Source of the DNA: Bigelowiella natans CCMP2755
Taxonomy: Eukaryota > Cercozoa > Chlorarachniophyceae
NCBI GenBank assembly: GCA_000320545.1
Contig: ADNK01000588.1
Coordinates: forward strand, 1-64,000
Length of the DNA stretch: 64,000 bases
Direction: 5' to 3'
Shown here: in pieces, positions 21,661-35,542 of the stretch
Layout: each line of letters opens with the position of its first letter
How positions within the stretch are numbered: position 1 is the first letter of the stretch
Position numbers and translations under genes: made by a program
Notes under the pieces: generated by a model
The model's input: only the letters and a program-made list of their open reading frames with translations
What the model was told of the DNA's origin: nothing
Database searches by the model: none

Positions 21661-21776
21661 AAGGCGATGACAGATGAGGTCAGATTCTGTGACGAATGCG
21701 AGAAAAATGGATGTTTGAACTACCCGCCCGTGTCCGATGAGGTGGCGTTTCAGCCGATGCGTCGGCAGGCTGTGGA

Positions 21777-21822
<46 letters not shown>

Positions 21823-24800
21823 AGAATTTTATACAGATTTGTGGTCTTGATGTTTGTTACAGCACAATGAAGATAAGAGGTTTTATTTCCTCCTCGCTCT
21901 CGCTCTCTATCTCTCTTGCCCGCCCGCCCCCCGCTTTCGCTCCCCCCTTTTCGCACCCGGCCCTCTTTAGCTGTGCCTCCACCTCATCCCAAGTCCATAT
22001 CCTACAATCGGGAGGGGGGGGGGGGGAGACATCAGGCATTCACACTGAGGAAGGAGTAACACGGCAGCTCACACACAAATCGTCGTACACTTCAAATCAT
22101 CGCCATGCGGTATTCTCTCGAACGTGCTGCTGTTGCTGATGGTGATATGGGCTCTGTAGCGACCGTTTGTTCCTTGGTGTGGGGGGATGATTCACTGACT
22201 TCATTCCATTACGCCTAGCTGTGACATACAGTAATACGAAAAGACCAAACCAGATCAGATGGCCATTCTAGGCAAGAGAGGGGGGGCAGGATTATTCGCG
22301 GATGCACTGTAGGCAAGTAAAGCAGTATCATCATCGTCATCACTATCGTGGTAATTGTAATCTTTATGATAAGCATCATCCTCCTCCTCCTCCTCCTCCT
22401 CCTCCTCCTCCGCTCTCACACCATCAGCGCTCATCATCATCATCATCATCATCGTCGTCGTCGTCGTCGTCGTCGTCTAAGCTACATACAAATAATAAAT
22501 TGCTTGAACAAGAACCGGACTCGGTTCCTCATCTGGGGATCCAGCATGGCGAACACCTTCTCGCGCTATAACCAAATTGGGGGAAAAAAAAGGGGGGGAG
22601 GGGGAATACAGAAAGAAGGAGGAAATGATGCAAGATGAGCTCATGAATGTATCATATTTCACCTCCACCGATCGTTTAAGCACTCACGCCGACGGCGTTC
22701 GCCATCGTCACTACTAAAATATCTATACTCTCTGTCTCTAAGCCTTTAACCACCATTATCGGATTCTCCGTCACCATCACCATCACCACCACCACCACCA
22801 CCATCGCCATTTTAATACCTGGAAGCTGTTGATGCGATCCAGATATTCCATGCTGCTCATTTCGTTTTGCAGGGCCTATTATTATTCGAGCGGGTTTTGC
22901 CCACGCGTGCCCAAAATAGAGCAGGAGCTTATCATATCTCCATCCCAACACGTTCTCTCTCCACTCATCATCACTACTATAACCATCGTAGTCATCATCG
23001 TCATCATCACTGACACCACCGCTATTGTCGCTAGAAGCCCCCCCCCCGGTTTCTCCCCTCCCCCCTCCTTCTTCGGAGTATTACTTTGTTTGCCTCTTCG
23101 ATTTGCCAGGCTGTGAGCGGCTCGTCCATGCCAGTGATATTGAATGCTCTTCGCTCGGCCTGGAGGGACGGTGCACAAACGAAATAGAGAAGAAGAAGAA
23201 GAAGAAGAAGAAGGAGAAGAAAAAAGGGCGGAGGGAATAATGACACAGAAGCCCATGCGATGCGCGCGAGTATTGAAGAAGATCTATCGCTGCTAATCGT
23301 TGTGAACATCATCGAGAGGCATTGTGCTCAGAGAACGCATTTGGTCTGCTCATGAAGCAAAGGGACGTCGGGTAGGAAGTGGGGGAGAAGGCTGCCGCGG
23401 CGACCAGTCGAAATGCAGCAGAAACAGAGGAAGAAGACTAATAAGAGGCAAGAAAGGGAGGAAAGGAATTCGGGCCCAGCCACTAAGAACAACACCATCA
23501 AGTAAAGAGCGGCAGCATTAAAGGGGAGGAAAGCCCCCCCCTGCTGCTGTGCTCACCCCCCCCCCCCCCCCTGATAGCCGCACCGGAATAACGAATCCCA
23601 CGGCGTCACACATCATTTGTAAAATATCTGTGTTGCGTGGTTTTGTTGTGATTCGCCGGATTGAAGCCATAGGGTGGGGGCGTCCCTTCGTCCAACACAA
23701 GAAGGACGGGGACGTGAAGAGAATAACTGATGATACTGCTAATAATGACCCCCACGTCCCTCTTCCATCACCCCCCTTCTCTCTCCCCTCTTCCTTGTTC
23801 ATACGCCGCGGTCGTCTGTCGGCGCCATCGGCTGCTTCTCTCCTCTTCCCCTCCGCTTTACTACGGTCCTTTCCTCGTTCGGATTTTCGCCGAAATTACG
23901 TTTTCATCATCGCACACCCTCGTCGGTTTTTTTGGGTGTAGGCGCGAGTGGGGGCGGGGGTAAGAGGGGGAGGTGGGAGGGGGAGGGGGGGGTCAGGACC
24001 TGAAGCTCTTCGTACTCAGACTCAGGAATGCTCGACGTGTCGAAGTCGGCGTCCAGTGACTGGGCAAAAACAAAAGCCGTCATCATGCCGAGTTGTTGCA
24101 TGGTTCGTAATGGGGACAGTGACAGAAGTACCGTGTACACCTCGTTGCCATCGACATCCTGCATCACTTCGTACCTGGGCAGGGAGGGAGGGCAATAAAA
24201 CAATGGATCTTGTTTTTTTGGCTATGGCTGTGGAATGTTCCTCGACTCGCGAGGTGAAAATGGCGGATCGCTCCTAGTGTGCAACAGGGCTCACCTTTTT
24301 TTCTTATCCTTTATCGATTCCTCTGTAGCCTTTACAATCCCCAAATGTTCCGCTTCCTTCTCCCCCAGGTCCAGGACTTTTTCACGGGGGGGCACCGCTG
24401 GGACGCTTCGTGCGTCGAACACCTCGTTGAGAGTGGGGGGGAGGAGAAAGGGTGCAGCAATCGCAGGGACAAAGGCATCAACAAAAGATGAGAACGATCA
24501 ACAGTTCCATGAGCTTCCCCTCTTTACTGATGATACCTTGACTTGCGGTTTTGGAACTTTGGCCAGTGCAGGGACACTGTTCAATGAGCTGCTCCTGCTT
24601 CTCTTCGAACCAAACGATGGGGGAGCGGTGCCCCTGAGGTGTATCTTAGGGGATTCTGTTTGCCAGGCCAGGAAGAACGCAAAGGCAAGGAGGACGGCCT
24701 TCTCGCGGCTGAGCACGCAAGCTCCCCGGCGGCTGGATTCGCCGGGCCCCATCGTCGGGGAGCTTTGCTGGAAGACCCGGCCGAAATTATCCGAAATGCG

Positions 24801-25074
24801 CACTTTTGCAATGTCGCACATATGAGTCCCAGAGGGATCAAAGAGGTTCCCTTTTCGTCGAGCGGAATTGCATTTCATGTTCTGTCGTAGGAAAAAATTC
24901 CATGGTGTTTTTAATGATCGTCTCAGAATAGCGACTTTGGGCATGCGACATGAACAAGAAGTAGAGGCTGATGCGAGACTGCTTGAATTTTCGTTGACGG
25001 AACACTCTGTGAAACTTCTCTTCGGCGGGGGATTTACCGATAATACGTCTGTCGCCCTCCCGCATTTTCTCCAA
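20690..25074 (-). CDS. Unrecognised multi-exon gene, charged and helical
   Basis: I do not recognise the product and the exon structure is only partly visible. On the minus strand, from high to low coordinates, the coding-like blocks are VPPREKVLDLGEKEAEHLGI and TEESIKDKKK (about 24.42-24.30 kb), RYEVMQDVDGNEVYTV (24.18), SLDADFDTSSIPESEYEELQ (24.06), RRAFNITGMDEPLTAWQIEE (23.17), NEMSSMEYLDRINSFQ (22.86), KVFAMLDPQMRNRVRFLFKQ (22.56), WDEVEAQLKRA (21.99), LMPRNKYLDAHGGEDLLPRK (21.57), DTLNIDLKEIKKKK (20.95) and KELKATSEKDFKLKLKERKL (20.74). Several end at GT donors. Introns are full of AT, AG, CAT and CCT repeats. The start is unknown; an ATG at 25074 (MEKMREGDRRIIG) is one option. Order and strand support a single gene, but two genes are possible. 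Confidence 0.45.
21374..21433. repeat. (AT)n followed by (AG)n
   Basis: Compound dinucleotide run inside the unrecognised minus-strand gene. Confidence 0.9.
21778..21820. repeat. (AT)n microsatellite
   Basis: AT run in an intron of the unrecognised minus-strand gene. Confidence 0.9.
22379..22478. repeat. (CTC)n, (CAT)n and (CGT)n cluster
   Basis: Three trinucleotide runs in about 100 bp. They create poly-Ser, poly-Pro, poly-His and poly-Asp open frames on both strands that should not be taken as genes. Confidence 0.9.
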
Positions 25075-25237
25075 AACGGCATGCTATTTACCCATGATCA
25101 GCGGTGATGTCATTTTCGCCTACGACGTGATCATCGTGCTCCAGCTTTTGCGGAAGCGTGGATCTCCCTCTCCCCCGCTCTATCACAACTGAAAAGAATC
25201 AAGAAATCGCAGCACGCAGCACCTCCAATCAACAATT

Positions 25238-25777
25238 ATGGGACAAGCAATAAGTAACGTCTGGAAGAAGTTCTTCGCCAACAAGGAGATGCAAATACTA
25301 ATGCTCGGGCTCGACGCCGCGGGAAAGACCACGGTGCTCTACAAGCTGAAACTCGGTGAAGTGGTTACGACCATCCCGACAATCGGCTTCTGCCTCGAGA
25401 CTGTTGAGTACAAGAACATCAACATGAATGTTTGGGATGTGGGCGGGCAGCAAAAGATCCGTCCCCTTTGGCGTCATTACTATCAAAACACAGAGGGACT
25501 TATCTTCGTCGTCGATTCAACCGACAAGGAGCGTCTGGAGGAGTCAAAAGAGGAGCTGGACAAGATGTTCCAAGAGGATAAGTTGAGGGACGCAGCTGTC
25601 TTGGTCTTTGCAAACAAACAGGATCTTCCCGGGGCTCTCAATGTAAAGCAAATCACGGAGGGGTTAGGACTTGACAAGCTGCGTCGTCGTTGGTATGTTC
25701 AAGGAACCTGCGCGACGTCAGGGGATGGACTTTATGAAGGACTAGACTGGCTTGCCTCCGCTGTCAGTAAGAAATAA
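25238..25777 (+). CDS. ARF-family small GTPase, intronless
   Basis: ARF GTPases recruit coat proteins to Golgi and endosomal membranes. The 179-aa product has Gly2 for N-myristoylation, the P-loop GLDAAGKTT, switch [19 protein letters not shown], the NKQD base-recognition motif and TCATSGDG near the C-terminus. Length and motifs are those of a complete ARF1-like protein. Two positions differ from the usual ARF: switch I has [13 protein letters not shown] where Asn is normal after Phe, and the residue after VGGQ is Gln instead of Asp. No intron interrupts it although nearly all neighbours have many, so it could descend from a retrocopy. The ATG is preceded by an A-rich leader and an upstream stop-rich region. 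Confidence 0.97.
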   Translation: MGQAISNVWKKFFANKEMQILMLGLDAAGKTTVLYKLKLGEVVTTIPTIGFCLETVEYKNINMNVWDVGGQQKIRPLWRHYYQNTEGLIFVVDSTDKERLEESKEELDKMFQEDKLRDAAVLVFANKQDLPGALNVKQITEGLGLDKLRRRWYVQGTCATSGDGLYEGLDWLASAVSKK

Positions 25778-26495
25778 TGAATCTACTCTCAATGTCACTC
25801 AGCGGTAGAGGCAGAGCAAGCATGAAATCAGCAAAGAAAGACAACTGCCACACATGACCATATCCAATGAAAATGCAGAAAAGTGTTGGCAACAAACAGT
25901 TAATTAGAATAGCGAATAATTACGAGAAATAAACTTCTGTGCAAACGATAGACGTGAGAGGGAGTAGCGTATAGCTACGACTCAATGCAGACTCCTGGTC
26001 ATATCGTATGTCAACGTGAAGAAATTGTAAAGATCTACTACAAAGTGAGATATGCTAAGATTATCATTATGAAGTGTTCATGTATGATATTTATTCGTGA
26101 ATCTATATACAATAAGTAGCCTATTATCACGCGTGTAAATATTCAAGCCACTGTACCAAACAAAAATATTGCATGTAAAATGCGTGCATGATTCGATAAC
26201 ACGATTGCCTCGCGCATGCGCCCTACATCACAATAATTACATTAATGAGCGCGATATAAATGCATTTAAACATTTCATTACATCCGTCTCATAAATACAC
26301 TTACGCACCAAAGTCTACGCAATTTGCGATCGCCACAGCGCGCCCATGTATGTCATCATGCACAGCGTACGATTCGTACATCGTAACAATTGAGATTCCG
26401 CGCGCTTGACGCAAGATATCCAAAATGCTACAGCCGCCGCCGCAGCTTCACATTGATGACCGCCAATGCTTGCTACACAAGGTGATTATGTGCAT

Positions 26496-26533
<38 letters not shown>

Positions 26534-26672
26534 GGATGTATACATGCTATGTACACACAGATTGTACAACGCCATCCGTCATTTTATTGAGGTGGTAGAT
26601 GTATGTATTGCTGGAGAGTGCACACGCACCGCACATACGGCTGCGAACACTGATGATGGCATGTAATCACAT
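25778..26672. other. Intergenic region
   Basis: AT-rich 3' flank of the ARF gene, then a (CA)n run at 26499-26532. No supported gene. Confidence 0.6.
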
Positions 26673-29589
<2,917 letters not shown>

Positions 29590-30014
29590 GTCCGATTATT
29601 GACCAAAATTGGTCCCCTCAGCCGCCAGGGGGGAGTTGGGGGGGGGGAGGGCGGAAGCTGCTCCCGTCTCGTTGCTTGGAAAGTTGGAAATCACATTTTC
29701 TTTAAATGCTCTAATACAGGCCATTTTTAGATATATTTTCGGTTATTTCTTTGTCGCAGGTCTTAAATGGAGGGAGCCGCTCGCGGAATCGCTCGCCACT
29801 GGTCCAGATCGATCTACATGTGTAACTTGTTCTTTCGGGAGTTACGCTTCTAATAATTACCAGATTCCAACTTCCCTCCCCCCCCCCCCTCTCCCCCAAT
29901 ATGCACCGAATGTGACACGTGAGTGTTCATCGCGTCTCTGCTGTTGGTCATTCGGAACACTGCTGCGCTGTTTTATTTTTGGGGAGAGTTATTCTTGGGG
30001 CCCCGGCGGTCCGA
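29590..30014. promoter_or_regulatory. 425-bp shared promoter region of the divergent FOXRED2-like pair
   Basis: The two start codons (29589 on - and 30015 on +) face away from each other across 425 bp. It holds poly-G and poly-C stretches but no clear TATA box that I can defend. Co-regulation is an inference from the arrangement. Confidence 0.6.
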
Positions 30015-31187
30015 ATGGGGGGACGAAGCGCTTTTTTGCCGCTGCTCTTGCTTGGGCTCGGGATCGTGGGGGGGGCCAAAAAGCAGCGTAGCAAAGCGGG
30101 AGCTAGTGACTACTGCGTCATTGGGGCGGGTCCCGCCGGTGTCCAAATAGCCTATTTCCTCCAGAAAGCATCCCTCAGCTACGTCGTCTTTGAGAGGGAG
30201 TGGGAGCCAGCCAGCACATTCAGGAAATACCCGCGCCATGGACGCTTGATCTCAATCAACAAGCGCTACACGGGGCGCAACGGCTCCGAGTCGCAGGCGC
30301 ATCGAGAGTACAATCTGCGGCACGACTGGCACTCCTTCCTCACCACCACCGCCGAGCCCGCAGCAGGGGGGGATGCGGCCGATGCGGGGGTTGATGAAGA
30401 TCTGCCCACTTTCCAGCAATTCTCCGAGAGATACTTCCCCCTTGCGGAAGAGTACGTGGCCTATGTCACCGAGTTCGTTCGACGCACAAAACCTCGAATC
30501 AAGTTTGGCCGCAACATCGCCGACGTCCGCCGCGTCAGGAGAAGTCACCCTATCAACGGGAACATCACGGCAGCAGCCGCCAACATGGAAGGGGGTGCAG
30601 CAGCAGCAGCACCACCACCACCACCAAAAGGGCATGAGAGCGACGGCAACGAGGGAGACGAGCTCTACCACTTCCAGCTCCGCGTTGAAACGCTGCCACG
30701 ACAAAGGAGACGGAGGCCCAATAAAAACGGGGTTGTGGTGACGGAGGGAAGAGGGGCTATTAAGAATGAGAAAGCAAAAGAGGAGGAGGGGGAGGGGGAA
30801 GAGGGGGGGGCACACCGCAAAAATAACCTGCCCCTGTCGCAGCAGAAATGGTATTGCAAACGATTACTAGTCGCCAGCGGCATGCAGAAGGAGACAAGTC
30901 CCTGGTGGAACGGTGTGGAATTGACAACTAGCTATGGGAACCACGATATCGACCCTTCGCATTACCGTAACAAGACCGTCGCGGTTGTTGGGGGGGGGAA
31001 CTCTGCGTTCGAGGTGATAGGGGCGATCATGGGAGAGGCGGCCAGCATTCGCCAGTGCGTACTGTTAGATCAGCACAATCCCAACGAGAGTGTAAATATA
31101 TCTCCTCTCTTCTTGTCCCACACACACACACACACACACACACGCATACACACACACGCACGCAGAGAAAATGACAGCGATGAAGCG

Positions 31188-31236
<49 letters not shown>

Positions 31237-31721
31237 CTGGGAGATTGAATCAACACCTATATTTTATCCCCCCGCCCCTCCCCCCTTTTTTTTGTTAAAC
31301 CAAAAATCCTTCTCTCCACCCATGCAGGTATGCCCGGGAGAGAAACATGGCTGAGAACACCCACTATCCGGGGTCGCTTCGATCGGCCAACGGTGCCGCA
31401 CTAGACAACGAGCCGGTGCTGCGCACACAAGACGCCTTCTTCCTGCACCCATTTCCCCTCCGCCATATCAGCATTGAGCGGGAAAGCTACCAGGGAGAGG
31501 AAAAGATCTGCCTTAAACCCTCCGAAGGGAAGAGGAAGAAGAATGACACAGGGTCATGGTTGGGTCGGGTGGAGGAGGCGCTGCTGCGGCGACGGCGGCA
31601 CTGCTTCGATGTGATTATTCGTTGCCTCGGCTTTGCGTTCGATCCTGCGGTGCTGGGGGGGCTGGCGAGGCGCCTCCAGTTCAAAACCCAGAATCAGATA
31701 CCCAAGTGCGTGACTGTGTGC

Positions 31722-31752
<31 letters not shown>

Positions 31753-32451
31753 TGTGTGTGTGTGGAGATAGAGATAGAGAGAGAGTGAGAGCGAGAGAGG
31801 TAGGTAACAGTGTTACATATTAAAAAAAATCCTAGTCCGTCCTCTCTAACCCCTGCCCCCCTTCCCCTCCTTTCTGTAAACATGCTCCTGCAGATACCCT
31901 AGCATCAACAATCGTTTTGAGGCCTCGGGGCTCCCCCACCTCTTCTTCCTCGGGTCCAACGCACATGCGCTCGACTTCAAGGAATCGTCGGGGGGGCTGG
32001 TGCATGGTTTCCGCTACCAAGTCAGTAATTTCTCCTCATTGTGTAAACGTTTGGTAGCAGTAGCGGCTATTTGTCATCGTCGCAGTGATGGTGGTGATGA
32101 TGATAAATTATAGGTAGTAAGGAAGGGGGAGGAGGGGGAGGGGAGGAGGATTCTCCACTAGCGCTTGAGCGATCATTCTGCCGATCTTCATGATTCAGCT
32201 GCTTACCCCCCACCCCCTGTTTTGTTTACTACCCGCCGCTGCGCTGTTGCGCATAGATCTTGAATCTCTTCCGGCATCTCCGGAGGCGATATCATGGGGT
32301 GCCTTGGCCGCATAAGACCCTCACGCTTGGCGAGGACTTCAAGCAACATCTCATCTATCGATACGGTGAGCGTTTGCGTTGAGTTGTGCGTGGGGAAGAA
32401 AGACGGCACGAGCAAGGGTTGGGGGGGTGGGTGTATTATATGATTCATACT

Positions 32452-32496
<45 letters not shown>

Positions 32497-33514
32497 AGTG
32501 TTATAGTGTGTATAATACAATACTCTAAGATATACACACCATCGCCATACGTTAACCACTGGCGGCCATAACTTCTCGCTTTTCCTTTTTTTGTTCTGTT
32601 GTCCCTCCACCCTCCCCCCCTGCTCCTCGCCGCAAACCCCCCCTTCGCCATCCTCCATTGCTTCCTTAGGCACGGCCTCCTCTCTCTACCAGATGTTTGG
32701 CGTGCAATGTGACGTCGCAGTCATCACGTCGCGTGAGGGGGGGGGGGAAGTCGTTTATTTGTACGATGTGGTGGAACAGGATATCGACGCGTTTCTTCGA
32801 GACATTTTTGCTCCCTCCCCCCCCCCAACCGAGTACCTAACGCTCTCGTTCGAGTACATGCCGGAGATTGAGAACAAACTAGTGTGGGGGAATAGCGGCT
32901 CGAAATACGCAAGTGACAATCCGGCAAAACCGCACAACAACCAGGTCGTCGTCGTCGTCGTCGGAGGAGGAGGAGGAGGAGGAGATGTGAGATGGGACAG
33001 CTGTTGCGGTGGCATGATAACATAGAATAAAATATGGCGTATTCACACGTGCATCAATCGCTGTGCTCATCAGTTTGTCCACCCTACAATACGCTACTGG
33101 AACAAGGAAGCGCCGGTCGCCTACAAGGTACACTGCTGCTTAAAGCCAAAGCTGCCTCCGCTCCCGTTGTCATCACACATGCGGCCTCGACACCGACGGC
33201 CATTGGAAAGTGGGATTGAATGCACGGATGTTGTTAATGACGCACGTGTTGTGTTCTTGCTATCTCCGTGTGTTTCTGTCTATGCGCGTAGAGTGTGGAG
33301 GCCTATGCGGAAGAGCAGCTTGTTCCGCGAGCGACGGCGGAGCTGTATCTAGTAGAGGACCTGAATCTCAACTATCGCAATCCAGTGCTGCACCTGCGGC
33401 CTCTTGACCGCTTCCTGCAGCGCATACGAACAGCTGCCATCGTCCGCCCTGATCCAGAGTGAGCGACGTGACATGCTATAAGTTGTTATTGGTCTAAATG
33501 CCGTCTATAAATGT

Positions 33515-33554
<40 letters not shown>

Positions 33555-33823
33555 CCTTCTCAGTGGAGGGGACGCGAGTCTTTAGCCTTCATCAAGATCA
33601 GGATAGATTCTCTTCTTCAAATTTCCGAGCGAGCAGCGGCGTGTCATTATACATTATTATTCATTTACGATTATTTATGCTCGTCCCCCCCCCCCCCCCC
33701 CCCAGGTACTCGATGTCCTGGTTTTGCGATTGGTGCGAGGAGCCTGATCCTGCTTGGCGTGTTGCGTTGCGGAGACGCTGTGGCGATGACCGTCAAAACG
33801 GTGTATGCAAAGCATTGCTGTGA
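30015..33823 (+). CDS. FOXRED2/ERFAD-like FAD oxidoreductase, copy B
   Basis: Eight exons join without a frame break: 30015-31054, 31328-31705, 31894-32020, 32257-32365, 32670-32944, 33074-33127, 33292-33458 and 33706-33823. They give 755 aa, the same length as copy A. The N-terminus is a probable signal peptide with a leucine-rich core. DYCVIGAGPAGVQ binds FAD; FEREWEPASTFRKYPRH, INKRYTGRN and NLRHDWHSFL follow, then VAVVGGGNSAFEV, FFLGSNAHALDF and SWFCDWC (CXXC). The end is GVCKALL, again without a KDEL-type signal. The ATG at 30015 is chosen because the frame further upstream has no ATG before stops. Only the intron after VAYK matches an intron of copy A; the others are unique. Exon 1 has Ala, Pro and Glu-rich insertions near residues 190-280. 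Confidence 0.92.
31120..31235. repeat. (CA)n then (GA)n in copy B intron 1
   Basis: Same + strand order (CA before GA) as the runs in copy A introns, although the two genes are transcribed in opposite directions. Confidence 0.9.
32455..32492. repeat. (AT)n microsatellite in copy B intron 4
   Basis: AT run within intron 32366-32669. Confidence 0.9.
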
Positions 33824-34400
33824 CGAGAATACTATGAATGTACGTTGCCACGCAGCCTCAATTGAGCGACAAGTCACATCGTCATTGTTATAGAATTATT
33901 ACAGCGACCGAGCTATGTTATATTGCTTCGAATATATGTGTATAAATGCACTACATCATCAAAGCAACAATAACGTAGCTCTACTATGGCTGCTGATCGA
34001 ATGGCGTTAGCTGAATTAGCCGCAAGCGCGCGTGCTGCGCCCAGTGCATACAGGCAGCTGAACTAGTGAAGCTGCATGATTTCATGTATGTGACTAACGT
34101 ATAACACGGTTCCAGACACTGCATATAATTTATTAAGCGAATTTCGTGCATTGCTATATCTGACACATACAAGCAGCTTCTAGCTGGCTTTGAGGCCTCA
34201 TATATAGCTTCTCAGAAATTATACGTCTGTCGCGACCCTCCCTTGTTGAGCTTCTCAGTGCCCTTCCCCCAGGCGGCCTCTCCGACGCGTGACCTGAAGG
34301 AGGGAGAGCAGGGGGGGAGAAGATGGAGAGGGAGACCAACAGCATGGAACATGGTAAACACGAATATTTATGTGAAAATTAATGCAAACGCAAACATATA
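33824..34400. other. Intergenic region between convergent genes
   Basis: No certain gene. The 3' end of the minus-strand GGCT-like gene may extend here; an open minus-strand frame at 34345-34154 is a candidate last exon without recognisable content. Confidence 0.4.
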
Positions 34401-34412
34401 CTCACGCACTTG

Positions 34413-34417
<5 letters not shown>

Positions 34418-34494
<77 letters not shown>

Positions 34495-34577
34495 ACACCT
34501 TCGGTTTATATATATATATATATATGTACGTTTCAGGAAGAGCTTCTACGATGTCGTCCACGTGCTGCAATTGTACG

Positions 34578-34614
<37 letters not shown>

Positions 34615-34615
34615 T

Positions 34616-34671
<56 letters not shown>

Positions 34672-34676
34672 TGTGT
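34418..34676. repeat. Cluster of AT, GT and CT microsatellites
   Basis: (AT)n(GT)n at 34418-34492, a short (AT)n near 34507-34524, (AT)n near 34579-34608 and (CT)n(GT)n at 34619-34677. A short coding-like minus-strand block (LQHVDDIVEALPET) lies between them. Confidence 0.9.
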
Positions 34677-35066
34677 GGAAGGAGAGGTCACTAGCTTTCC
34701 AATCAGCATCCATAAATGCACGAACAATTACATGATCCAGCTGGAAGCCCAGCGTGCGGTCAAAACCCTTAATCTCACCCAAGGTGTTATAAAGAGAGAC
34801 GAGGTAGGATGCGCCGCTGCCAGAATCACCAACAGCTGTTACGATATCCCTGGTGGCGGTATTGATGATGAGGGGGGAAAGGGAGGGTGATGAGTGAATG
34901 ATATGTAGTAGAAGATGCAGAAGGTGGAAATGAAGGTGGAGATGATGATTAGGACGCGGGGATTTGCTTCTTGGGTCAATAATTCCGAAAAGCAACAACC
35001 TGGCAAGATCTGTATTATTTGAGAGTTTGCTGTAGAGACTATGGTCCTCGTCCATCACGTAACTGA

Positions 35067-35107
<41 letters not shown>

Positions 35108-35116
35108 CAATATCAG

Positions 35117-35148
<32 letters not shown>

Positions 35149-35490
35149 TATTATTTATAATATTTGACGTACCTGAGCGCCCTCCCTTCGAAGATGCCCC
35201 CCCCTTCCCTGGAGGACTTGGCGAAGCCATACCTGCCACGGTGGGTCGCCGGCGTGGAGAAGACAGAGGGGGAGGGAGGCAGATGTAAGTTACATCGACG
35301 AAGATGATCATCAATGTAATGATGATAATGATAATGGTGATGATGATGATGAGGGAGGACGAAGAGAAACAAAAGGAAGAGATTGAGGCAAACGGCACTA
35401 GAACCATCATCACAACTACTCTCCGTATTACACAAAATGGCTCTTAATCAATCAATACAGCAGTGAAAACCAATCGCTTGCTAGAGGGAA

Positions 35491-35542
<52 letters not shown>

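Noticed and set aside
22302-22571. Open frames rich in poly-Ser, poly-His, poly-Pro or poly-Asp
   Set aside because: They arise from trinucleotide microsatellites read in several frames on both strands. The same holds near 3.9, 54.6, 55.5 and 57.2 kb.
24498-25082. 194-aa minus-strand frame and a 196-aa + strand frame overlapping it
   Set aside because: Neither shows recognisable motifs and they overlap antisense. One may contain a first exon of the unrecognised gene, but I cannot choose between the frames.
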